A DNA stretch of 24,472 bases. Source: an uncultured Spartobacteria bacterium. Its GTDB lineage: Bacteria > Verrucomicrobiota > Verrucomicrobiia > Chthoniobacterales > JAATET01. The translations under genes and the position numbers were made by a program. The notes under the pieces were generated by a model. The model searched no databases. It was not told the DNA's origin and was given only the letters and a program-made list of their open reading frames with translations. The stretch lies in contig CALGTD010000140.1 in assembly GCA_937901895.1 (NCBI GenBank), positions 1 to 24,472 of the forward strand, read 5' to 3'. Of the stretch, positions 7,732 to 14,700 are shown piece by piece; position 1 is the stretch's first letter; the number at the start of each line of letters is the position of its first letter.

Positions 7732-8354
7732 GGCACCACCGATACTACGGGTGAACGGCGAACGGAGAAAAGGGCATCCACCTCCTCACGGACTTTGGCG
7801 ATGCGGCTCTCCAGGTTTCCATCCGGCACGCGCGTCCCTTCGAGACAGATCACATCCACCTGCGAGATACCCATGTAGCCAAACACCGCCTGCATCGTGG
7901 GCGTGAGATATTCCGGGCTCATCGACGCGAATCCGCCACGCGCTACAAGCAGGCATGCGGATTTCCCTCCGAGCCTACCCACGACCGAGCGATCCCGCCA
8001 TTCGATGGTGCGGCCAAACCGCACTACGTGATCCACCCACGCCTTCAGCGCCGACGGAATTCCGAAGTTGTAAACCGCGCTGCTCACGACCACGGCATCC
8101 GCCGCAAGCAGCTCGTCAATCATTTCATCCGAGAGCGGCAGGTCGCCATCCGGGGCGGACGACTGGCTCTCGGCGTAGAATACTTCGGCCATGGCCGGGT
8201 GCATATGCGGCAACGGCGTGGCCACAAGATCGCGCGTGATGACGCAGCCCTCCGGCCACATCGCCCGCCAGCGGGCCTCGTAATGGTCCGCCAGCCTGCG
8301 CGAATGGGATTCCGCCCGCTGCGCACTCGCATCGATTCGAAGAAGCGTTTTCAT
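7728..8354 (-). CDS. azoR: FMN-dependent NADH-azoreductase
   Basis: The 208-residue flavodoxin-fold protein starts MKTLLRIDASAQRAESHSR, the standard AzoR N-terminus with the FMN phosphate-binding loop (about 8-20). It has the central VVVSSAVYNFGIPSALKAWV segment (about 89-108), followed by the D-H-V-V-R-FGRT motif and an ARGG loop near 138. AzoR enzymes reduce quinones and azo compounds with NADH. The start is fixed by the conserved N-terminus; nothing resembling a Shine-Dalgarno precedes it and the predicted transcription start is almost at the ATG. It is co-transcribed with, and overlaps, the ECF41 gene. Redox enzymes are usual ECF41 partners, most often carboxymuconolactone decarboxylases or oxidoreductases, so AzoR fits that theme. 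Confidence 0.95.
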   Translation of the reverse strand: MKTLLRIDASAQRAESHSRRLADHYEARWRAMWPEGCVITRDLVATPLPHMHPAMAEVFYAESQSSAPDGDLPLSDEMIDELLAADAVVVSSAVYNFGIPSALKAWVDHVVRFGRTIEWRDRSVVGRLGGKSACLLVARGGFASMSPEYLTPTMQAVFGYMGISQVDVICLEGTRVPDGNLESRIAKVREEVDALFSVRRSPVVSVVP

Positions 8355-8363
8355 CGTGTCTGT

Positions 8364-8390
8364 GACGACGCAGCCCCGCGAAATGTGACA
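8364..8390 (-). promoter_or_regulatory. ECF41-dependent promoter (TGTCACA-N16-CGTC) before azoR-sigJ
   Basis: On the minus strand TGTCACA occupies 8390-8384, the spacer is exactly 16 bases (8383-8368) and CGTC occupies 8367-8364. This equals the promoter consensus I recall for ECF41 sigma factors, with no mismatch. The -10 ends 9 bases before the A of the azoR ATG at 8354, so transcription starting 6-8 bases downstream would begin 1-4 bases from the start codon. It lies in the 71-bp gap after the rhamnosidase gene and supports self-regulation of the azoR-sigJ operon. Confidence 0.85.
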
Positions 8391-8425
8391 CGTCCGCGAT
8401 CAACGCGCCGGATTTCGCGAAGGAA

Positions 8426-10219
8426 TCACGGCTGGGTGAGCGTCCATCGACCGCCCTGCAAAACGACTTCCGGACGTCCGTCGACCTCACCAATCACGCG
8501 CGAAGCTCCCTCTCCATCGACGGTAAAGGGTCCGGGATTTGGAAAAAGAAACGCCACCTCCACACCCTCCGGAAGAACAAGCTCCGCAATCCATTTTTCC
8601 TCGCGCCGATCGATGCTCAGGTGAATCGGACCGCGCGGCGTCGGCGCCTTGATGCTCGCACGATCGAGCATTTGCGGGCGGATGGACGCGCGCCGGAATC
8701 CCGGCTCCACCGGCTCAATCCCCATGAGCTTGCGTGAAATCAGATTCGCCGGCGCGGCGCCCCATGCGTGATTCCAGTCGAGATTTGGTTTCAGCGACGG
8801 ATCCCACGCCTCGAGCGTCACGGTGGAGCCCACCTTCTCCATATTCCGCCAGGAACGCAACGCATCGGAGGTCATGAGTTCCCGCGCCGCGCCGTCTTCA
8901 TCCGCCTCGTAGAGCGCCTCGAGCAGAAACTGCGCTCCGTAGACGCTGCACGCCATGCCCTTTTCCTTCAAAAACTCCGCAACCCGCGCCTTGCGATCGT
9001 GGGGCACCAGCCCCAGCGCCAGCGGGAAAAAGTTCGCGTGCGCCGAGGCATGCCGGCTCCTCTTTTCGCTCTCCGGATCGAGGCCGTCCACATAACAGCC
9101 CCGCTCCTCGTCCCACAACTTTCGGTTGAACGCGTCGAACGTCTCCGCGGCCATCTCGGCAAACCGCCGCGCGTCCTCCGCCCGGCCAAGATGCGCAGCG
9201 ATTTTTTCCAGCAGCACGAGCGCGCGATAGTGAAACGCGGTCACCGCGGACTTCACCGGCATCGCCATGTCGTAGTCGTCCCGCTCGCCCGGGGGCCAAT
9301 CGACGATATCGCGAACGTCGCCGTCGAGGAACCCGAGGAAGAGCCCGTCCGCCGTCCGTCGCTCGATCATTGCATGCTGCTCCAGCGCCGGAAAATGCGC
9401 GCGGAGAAAGGTGTCGTCGCCCGACCACAGAAAGTCGTTCCACGCGATGATCACCGTCTGCAGCCGCCACTCCGTCGGCCACGTCGGGTGCTCCAGCAGA
9501 TATTCCAACGTCCGACGACCGGTCTCGTAGTGCGCATCCACGGCGTAGTGCGAGAGCTGGTTGATGATCGCATCGGCCTCGTAAGGCTTCCGTTCGCGAT
9601 CGCCATCGACGTAGAGCCCGAAAAACGACGTGGCCTTGATGGTGCGCTTGCAGAGGTTCCAAACGGAGACGAGGTGCGCATCCGAGGTCTCGAAATCCGA
9701 AGCGGCATCGTCAAACGGCACCGCCCACGAAACCCGCAGGATGTCGTCGCCGGAAAACGTCTCCGGCGCTCCCTCGATCTCCACGTATCGAAACGGCATC
9801 ACCTCCGGCATCCCATCCGCGACGGGAATCCAGCCATCCGTTGCTCCGCCCGGTGCCCGCCAGTCGAGTTTCGGCGACGCCGGAACCCCCGGCTCCAGAG
9901 TGAGCGTGTGGGATTGATAACGCACCGTGCCCTTCGGCCGCCGCTCGACGGCATGCTCGCCCGCACGTGCTTCGCCCAGATGCACGGTCACCGTCGCCGC
10001 CATCCGCAGCTCCGGATCACGAATCTCGATATTGCCGAACGCCGTCTTTCCAAAGTCCACAAACCAGTGCCCGCCGCCCAAATCCGCCGCCTCGACGGGC
10101 GTCTCCCGTGAAGGCACCGGCTGGACGCGTTCCACCGAAGCCGCATGCACCGCTCCGGTCGCCAGTATTACCAAGAGAAGGCACGCCAACCTTGAGATGA
10201 GGAGGGAACATGATTTCAC
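8426..10219 (-). CDS. exported GH78-like alpha-L-rhamnosidase family protein
   Basis: The roughly 597-residue protein has a signal peptide (LACLLLVILATGAVHA) and a beta-rich N-terminal part with FRYVEIEG, the strand that usually precedes the catalytic domain. An (alpha/alpha)6-barrel region follows from about residue 180. The motif DGDRERKPYEADA (about 205-217) occupies the place of the classical GH78 acid motif DxxxRDExxGWxGD, and WNHAWGAAPANLI near 490 is the typical late barrel motif. GH78 enzymes release L-rhamnose from plant or microbial glycans; the divergent acid motif makes substrate uncertain. GTG at 10219 is preferred because the signal peptide begins just after it; GTG at 10252 would add 11 unlikely residues. 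No transporter or rhamnose catabolic gene is adjacent. An autotransporter gene is divergent. Confidence 0.88.
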   Translation of the reverse strand: MKSCSLLISRLACLLLVILATGAVHAASVERVQPVPSRETPVEAADLGGGHWFVDFGKTAFGNIEIRDPELRMAATVTVHLGEARAGEHAVERRPKGTVRYQSHTLTLEPGVPASPKLDWRAPGGATDGWIPVADGMPEVMPFRYVEIEGAPETFSGDDILRVSWAVPFDDAASDFETSDAHLVSVWNLCKRTIKATSFFGLYVDGDRERKPYEADAIINQLSHYAVDAHYETGRRTLEYLLEHPTWPTEWRLQTVIIAWNDFLWSGDDTFLRAHFPALEQHAMIERRTADGLFLGFLDGDVRDIVDWPPGERDDYDMAMPVKSAVTAFHYRALVLLEKIAAHLGRAEDARRFAEMAAETFDAFNRKLWDEERGCYVDGLDPESEKRSRHASAHANFFPLALGLVPHDRKARVAEFLKEKGMACSVYGAQFLLEALYEADEDGAARELMTSDALRSWRNMEKVGSTVTLEAWDPSLKPNLDWNHAWGAAPANLISRKLMGIEPVEPGFRRASIRPQMLDRASIKAPTPRGPIHLSIDRREEKWIAELVLPEGVEVAFLFPNPGPFTVDGEGASRVIGEVDGRPEVVLQGGRWTLTQP

Positions 10220-10432
10220 GTGGAAACCCACGCTAGGCGCCCGTCCCCACACGGTCGAGCGCGGGGTCGGGTTCGACGCGCAGTGCAGCGCAGCACTCCA
10301 CGAATGAAAGGCAGGCCCGCCTGCGATGCCGCTACTGTCCCTGCGACATGGCGGTTACCTGAACGACCCATGCTCAATTTTTAACCAGCCGCACTTGCCT
10401 GGATTGCAACGACCCGATAGGCGTGCCGCAAC

Positions 10433-10771
10433 ATGATTACTGCTTTCCGGGCCTTCGTTCCCACCCTCATGAATGGTTGCCTCATTTTTTGCAGCCAAGC
10501 GCTCGCAGTAGAGCCCGTTCCCACTCCCGCACCCCCTCCGAAACAGAAACCCGGAACCACTCTAACAGCCTTCGGGGACGGTTCGTTAATCTTCAATAGC
10601 GGTCGCGTCACGGTCACAAACAAGGGCGATTTGCATCCCGCGACCGTCCCGTTGACTTTTCGAAGCATCAGCAATCTCAAAAACGTCGGCCGGGGTATTC
10701 TACGAGGCTACGAGGCGGAGAAGCTGGAGCTGTGTTTAGCGCTGGAGGTGCTGTCGACAACGCGGGGCTGA
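10433..10771 (+). CDS. autotransporter N-terminal fragment (signal peptide, start of passenger), frameshifted
   Basis: The 112-codon frame starts MITAFRAFVPTL and has a plausible signal peptide ending at SQALA, then a Pro-rich stretch and passenger-like sequence (LTAFGDGSLIFNSG, ISNLKNVGRGILRGYEAE). After about 10720 the sense is lost and it stops at 10771. The next frame picks up the passenger pattern as AGAVFSAGGAVDNAGLIQGG. Adding one base near 10722 joins both into one continuous passenger, so I read this as the 5' part of the gene at 10732-12768. On its own it would give a useless short exported peptide. The start has no clear Shine-Dalgarno. Confidence 0.6.
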   Translation: MITAFRAFVPTLMNGCLIFCSQALAVEPVPTPAPPPKQKPGTTLTAFGDGSLIFNSGRVTVTNKGDLHPATVPLTFRSISNLKNVGRGILRGYEAEKLELCLALEVLSTTRG

Positions 10772-12768
10772 TTCAAGGAGGTGAGACCGGTATCCGCTTC
10801 GGTGAGCGAGGATGGGTGATCAACCGTCCGACCGGTCGGATCCAAGCTCCTTCCGCAATCGTCACCCTGAGTTCGGGCTATATCTACAACGAGGGAACGA
10901 TCGTCGGGTCTGTTCGTCTTCTTGGGGGAAGGAATTCCACGGAACTCATCACCGGCTCCAGCATCTCCGGAGACCTCCTCGCTGGAGCGGACGCGGAGTC
11001 CCAGCTCATTCTCGGCGGATCGGGAAGCGGACGCTATAGCCAGGCCGTGCGCGGATCCACACAACTTGGCGGATCGCTGTTCAAGCAAGGTTCAGGAACC
11101 TGGGTCATCGACAGGGATCTGACCGCCGGCACGTCTACATCGATCAATGGAGGAACGCTGATCGTCGACTCGACGCTTCGCAGTCCGCAAGTCACCGTTG
11201 CCACCGGAGGGACACTGTCCGGTTCCGGCACCATCGTTGGAAATCTGTTCACCGCAGGCATCCTGAATCCTGGGAATTCCCCGGGAACACTCCGCGTGTC
11301 CGGAGACTTTTCGCAAACGTCGTCCGGCACCTTTGTGACCGAGATTGCCTCCCGGAGTTCCTACGACCGCCTGGAAGTCTCCGGCCGGGCAAGCCTCGAC
11401 GGACGCCTGCGCATCACGCTCCTCGACGGTTTCGTGCCGGAAAACGGCGATCAATTTGAAATCCTCACCGCCGAAAGTGGTGTGGAAGGAGCGTTTTCAT
11501 CCATCGAGCAACCCGCGGTCTCGAACCTATCCCTCATTTACCTCGAAAACAGCGTCATTCTTTCCACCACGTCCGGCGGCCTCTTCCGCGATTTTGTCGA
11601 GTTTGCGGAAACGCCCAATCAACGCTCCGTTGCATCCGCACTGGACCAACTCTCGCAGAATGCCTCCGGAGACGCAGCCACGGTGATCTCCGAGCTGCGC
11701 ACGCTGTCCGTGGAGGAACTTCGCTCCGCATTCGACGCAATTTCGCCCACGATAGTCACGTCGCTTCCGACGATCGCAATCACCCTTGAAAATGCGAAGG
11801 TCGCGCAGATTCAGCAGCGCCTCTCGTCGATCCGTTTTGGGAATTCGAGCTTCGAAGCGCAGGGCATGCCCGTCGAGGACAAGCCCTCCGCCGGAAAGAA
11901 CTTCAAGGATACGGAACTCCTGGAACCGCAGTCCGATACGAAATGGGGCGGCTTTGTCAGCGGAAGCGGCACCTTTGCCAAGGTCGCGTCCGTTTACGAT
12001 CTCCCGCGTTACCATTTCGAAACCGGAACCGTCACCGCGGGAATCGATCGCCGGTTCGGGCCTCTGACGATTGGCGTCTATAGCGGCTACGCCGGCACCC
12101 AGGCGAAGTATTCGGATGGCTCGAACCTCCGCGTGAACGCCGCGAAGTTCGGTGTCTACAGCACGCTGCAGAGCGGTGGATTCTTCCTCGATGCCGCGGC
12201 CGGGGGCGGATACAACAGCTACGACATTCGGCGATCGATTGAGTTTGGTTCGGTGGATCGCACCGCACGGAGCAAGCCGGCGGGCGGAGAGTTCGACGCG
12301 TTTCTCGGCGGTGGTTACGACTACAATCTCGACGACTGGACGTTCAGCATCCTCGGCTCCGTTCAATACACCTACGTCGGCGTCCAGGCGTTTCAGGAAT
12401 CCGGGGCGGATTCCCTGAACACGCGGGTGGACGAGATCAATGCGAATTCCCTGCGCAGCAGCCTCGGCGGCCGAATTCGCTACAACTGGAAACTCTCCGA
12501 CCGCATCTCGCTCGTTCCCGAGATCCAGATGGTGTGGCAACACGAATTCCTGAACTACGCGCAGTCGACCTCTGTCTGGCTCGAAAACGGGGCTGGTCCG
12601 CAGTTTCTCGTGACGGGTGAAAGCGCGGCGAGAAACAACGTCTTCGCCGGAGCGGGCGTCAGCCTGAACATCGGGGAGCGGCTTGGGGCGTATGCATTCT
12701 ACAACCCGGAGTTCGGCGCGAACATCGTTGCCCAGACGATTTCGGCCGGTGTTCTCATCCGTTTCTGA
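10732..12768 (+). CDS. autotransporter outer-membrane beta-barrel protein (main part, N-terminus in another frame)
   Basis: The frame encodes 678 residues with no signal peptide. Passenger repeats come first (NAGLIQGGETGIRFGERG), then a passenger-associated strand unit (LFKQGSGTWVIDRDLTAG ... INGGTLIVDSTL ... TLSGSGTIVGNL) and the conserved stretch GILNPGNSPGTLRVSGDFSQ. After a helical linker (about 310-390), the last ~270 residues form a type Va autotransporter beta-barrel of alternating strands ending ISAGVLIRF, with the terminal Phe expected for assembly by the BAM machinery. A GTG at 10732 is the first start codon in the frame, but the frame is open further upstream; the true N-terminus is almost certainly in the frame starting at 10433. 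As written the product could not reach the outer membrane. Confidence 0.85.
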   Translation: MFSAGGAVDNAGLIQGGETGIRFGERGWVINRPTGRIQAPSAIVTLSSGYIYNEGTIVGSVRLLGGRNSTELITGSSISGDLLAGADAESQLILGGSGSGRYSQAVRGSTQLGGSLFKQGSGTWVIDRDLTAGTSTSINGGTLIVDSTLRSPQVTVATGGTLSGSGTIVGNLFTAGILNPGNSPGTLRVSGDFSQTSSGTFVTEIASRSSYDRLEVSGRASLDGRLRITLLDGFVPENGDQFEILTAESGVEGAFSSIEQPAVSNLSLIYLENSVILSTTSGGLFRDFVEFAETPNQRSVASALDQLSQNASGDAATVISELRTLSVEELRSAFDAISPTIVTSLPTIAITLENAKVAQIQQRLSSIRFGNSSFEAQGMPVEDKPSAGKNFKDTELLEPQSDTKWGGFVSGSGTFAKVASVYDLPRYHFETGTVTAGIDRRFGPLTIGVYSGYAGTQAKYSDGSNLRVNAAKFGVYSTLQSGGFFLDAAAGGGYNSYDIRRSIEFGSVDRTARSKPAGGEFDAFLGGGYDYNLDDWTFSILGSVQYTYVGVQAFQESGADSLNTRVDEINANSLRSSLGGRIRYNWKLSDRISLVPEIQMVWQHEFLNYAQSTSVWLENGAGPQFLVTGESAARNNVFAGAGVSLNIGERLGAYAFYNPEFGANIVAQTISAGVLIRF

Positions 12769-12782
12769 GAGCGTGGAAAACC

Positions 12783-12799
12783 CGGTCGCCATACGACCG
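12783..12799. terminator. possible bidirectional stem-loop between convergent genes
   Basis: CGGTCG (12783-12788), a 5-base loop and CGACCG (12794-12799) form a perfect 6-bp stem in the 56-bp gap between the ends of the autotransporter gene and the ABC exporter gene. No U-tract follows on either strand, so intrinsic termination is weakly supported. Confidence 0.35.
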
Positions 12800-12824
12800 A
12801 TAACAGCGTTAACGACGGCTTCGC

Positions 12825-14612
12825 TCAGTCGACGTCGTATTGTCCGGCCTTGTAGAGTTCCGCGTAGGTGCCGCCCTTTGCGAGGAGTTCCGGTCCCGGG
12901 CCAAACTCGACAATCCGGCCATTCCTGAGCACGGCGATCTTTCCGAGCTGGTGGATCGTCGCAAGGCGGTGGGTGACGATGATCGTCGTGCGGCCGCGCA
13001 TGAGCTCCTCGATCGTTTCCATGATCGCGTATTCCGTGCCGGGATCGAGCGCGCTGGTCGGCTCGTCGAGAAGCAGGATCGGCGCGTCCTTGAGGAACGC
13101 GCGCGCAATGCCAATCCGCTGCCGCTGGCCCACGCTGAGATGCCCGCCGCGCTCGCCAACCTGCGCATCGAATCCACCGGGCATGGCCATGATGAAGTCG
13201 TAGGCCTGCGCGCGCCGCGCGGCCTCGATGATCTGTTCCTCGGTCGCGTCCGGCCGTCCGTAGGCGATGTTTTCCCGCACGGTGGTCGAGAAAAGCAGCG
13301 TGTCCTGCAACACCATGCCGATTTGTGAACGCAGGGACTTCCTTGTCACATTGCGGATGTTCCGCCCATCCACCAGCACCTCTCCGGCGGAGGGTTCGTA
13401 GAATCTCAGCACGAGGCTCATGAGCGTGCTCTTGCCGGCGCCGGTGCCGCCGACGAATGCGACCTTCTCCCCCGGCTCGATGCGCAGATCGATGCCGTGC
13501 AGCACCTCGCGCTCCGCATTGTAGCCAAACGACACGCCGCGAAACTCGATCGCACCCTTCACCGCGCCAATGTCCGTCGCACCCGGCTCGTCCCGGGTCT
13601 CCGGCTCCCGGTCGAGCACTTCGAAGCACCGCTGCATTCCCGCAGCCGCGCCCTCCAGCGCCCATGCGGTGTAGCTCAACTGCTCGATCGGCTGGTAAAG
13701 CATGAGCAGGTAGGACGAAAACAACCACAGGTCGCCAACCGAGAGTTCGCCTGCGAGCACCTGCCGGGCGCCGACGTAATACATCACCGCCGTGCCGGCC
13801 GCCATCATCGTCCCGATCACCAGCGCGCTCGTGACGGACGTGACATTCAATCGCAGATTCGCCTGCAGGCTGCGACTTGCCCGGCTGAAGAACTGCTGGA
13901 TCTCGAAGTTTTCGCGGCCGAAGGCATGCACGAGCCGGATGGAGCTCAATCCCTCCTGTGCCACCGCGAGCACGTCACTTTCGCGTTCCTGGATCGCGGT
14001 GGATTCCCGCCGGATCCGCTCCGCGTAGAACCGGATCGACGCGAAGACAAACGGAAACACCGCCATCGACGCGAGCGTGAGCTGCCAGTCGATGCGCACC
14101 ATCAGCACGATGGCGCCCGCAAGCATGAGCACGGAGCCGAGAATCGTCGCGAAGCCCTTGTTGTAGATCGTCTGGATGGACTGCGAGTCATACGCGACGC
14201 GGAACGACGAGTCGGCGCTGCGGCGCGAGTCGTGGAAATGAAGCGGCAGTGTCTGCAGGCAGGTGTAGATGTCCGTGCGCAACCGCAGCAGCGCCTGCAG
14301 GCCGGTGCGGATGAAAAGGAAATTCGAAAGCAGGTTGGCGACGCCCCACAGCAGCTTGATCACCACCACCGCGACGCACAGCCAGAGGACCATCGTGAGC
14401 GGCGGCTGGTCGCCGAACCATGCAGCGAGCTGTTCGCGCGCCTGCATGGCGGCGGCGTTATCCTCCGAGGGGAGCACTCCGTCGATGATGTATTTGAGCG
14501 GCCATGGCGTCAGGAGGTTGAGTCCCACGGCGAGGACCATCGCGGCGGTCGCCCCGATCGTCGGCCAGAGGAAGGGCCGGAAGTAACGGAACGTGCGCGA
14601 GTAGACGGACAT
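12825..14612 (-). CDS. ABC exporter, fused permease and ATPase (MsbA/type IV ABC family)
   Basis: The half-transporter is about 595 residues. The N-terminal part has about six transmembrane helices over 20-320 (for example IGATAAMVLAVGLNLL and LMLAGAIVLMV). The nucleotide-binding domain from about 355 has a complete motif set: Walker A GGTGAGKST (about 388), Q-loop LQDTLLFS, signature LSVGQRQR, Walker B ILLLDEPTSALD and switch THRLATIH. It should act as a homodimer exporting lipid, peptide or drug; substrate cannot be read from sequence. ATG at 14612 is preferred over GTG at 14621. It is divergent from the large kinase gene, 88 bp away, so the two may share a regulatory region. It could supply lipid or drug export, but nothing ties it to its neighbours. 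Confidence 0.95.
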   Translation of the reverse strand: MSVYSRTFRYFRPFLWPTIGATAAMVLAVGLNLLTPWPLKYIIDGVLPSEDNAAAMQAREQLAAWFGDQPPLTMVLWLCVAVVVIKLLWGVANLLSNFLFIRTGLQALLRLRTDIYTCLQTLPLHFHDSRRSADSSFRVAYDSQSIQTIYNKGFATILGSVLMLAGAIVLMVRIDWQLTLASMAVFPFVFASIRFYAERIRRESTAIQERESDVLAVAQEGLSSIRLVHAFGRENFEIQQFFSRASRSLQANLRLNVTSVTSALVIGTMMAAGTAVMYYVGARQVLAGELSVGDLWLFSSYLLMLYQPIEQLSYTAWALEGAAAGMQRCFEVLDREPETRDEPGATDIGAVKGAIEFRGVSFGYNAEREVLHGIDLRIEPGEKVAFVGGTGAGKSTLMSLVLRFYEPSAGEVLVDGRNIRNVTRKSLRSQIGMVLQDTLLFSTTVRENIAYGRPDATEEQIIEAARRAQAYDFIMAMPGGFDAQVGERGGHLSVGQRQRIGIARAFLKDAPILLLDEPTSALDPGTEYAIMETIEELMRGRTTIIVTHRLATIHQLGKIAVLRNGRIVEFGPGPELLAKGGTYAELYKAGQYDVD

Positions 14613-14700
14613 CGATCGCACGGCTTATCCGAACGACGGACAAAATCCAAGCCCCCCGCCCTTGCGACGGGGTCCGGAGCGGGCTAATGGTGCGCGACAG

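Noticed and set aside
8768..10111. Plus-strand open frame of 447 codons
   Set aside because: Antisense to the rhamnosidase gene, Arg/His-rich, no recognisable motif.
10253..10432. Possible cobalamin riboswitch-like string (CTGTCCCTGCGACATGG) between divergent genes
   Set aside because: The B12-box order and the flanking paired elements are missing, and no cobalamin-related gene is adjacent; only a short GCAGGC/GCCTGC palindrome is present.
13344..13370. TGTCACA-N16-CATC on the plus strand, resembling an ECF41 promoter
   Set aside because: It lies inside the ABC exporter gene antisense, its -10 has a mismatch, and no plus-strand gene follows.
11527..13728. Minus-strand frame of 733 codons
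   Set aside because: It runs across both the ABC transporter (out of frame) and the autotransporter (antisense); composition is non-protein-like.
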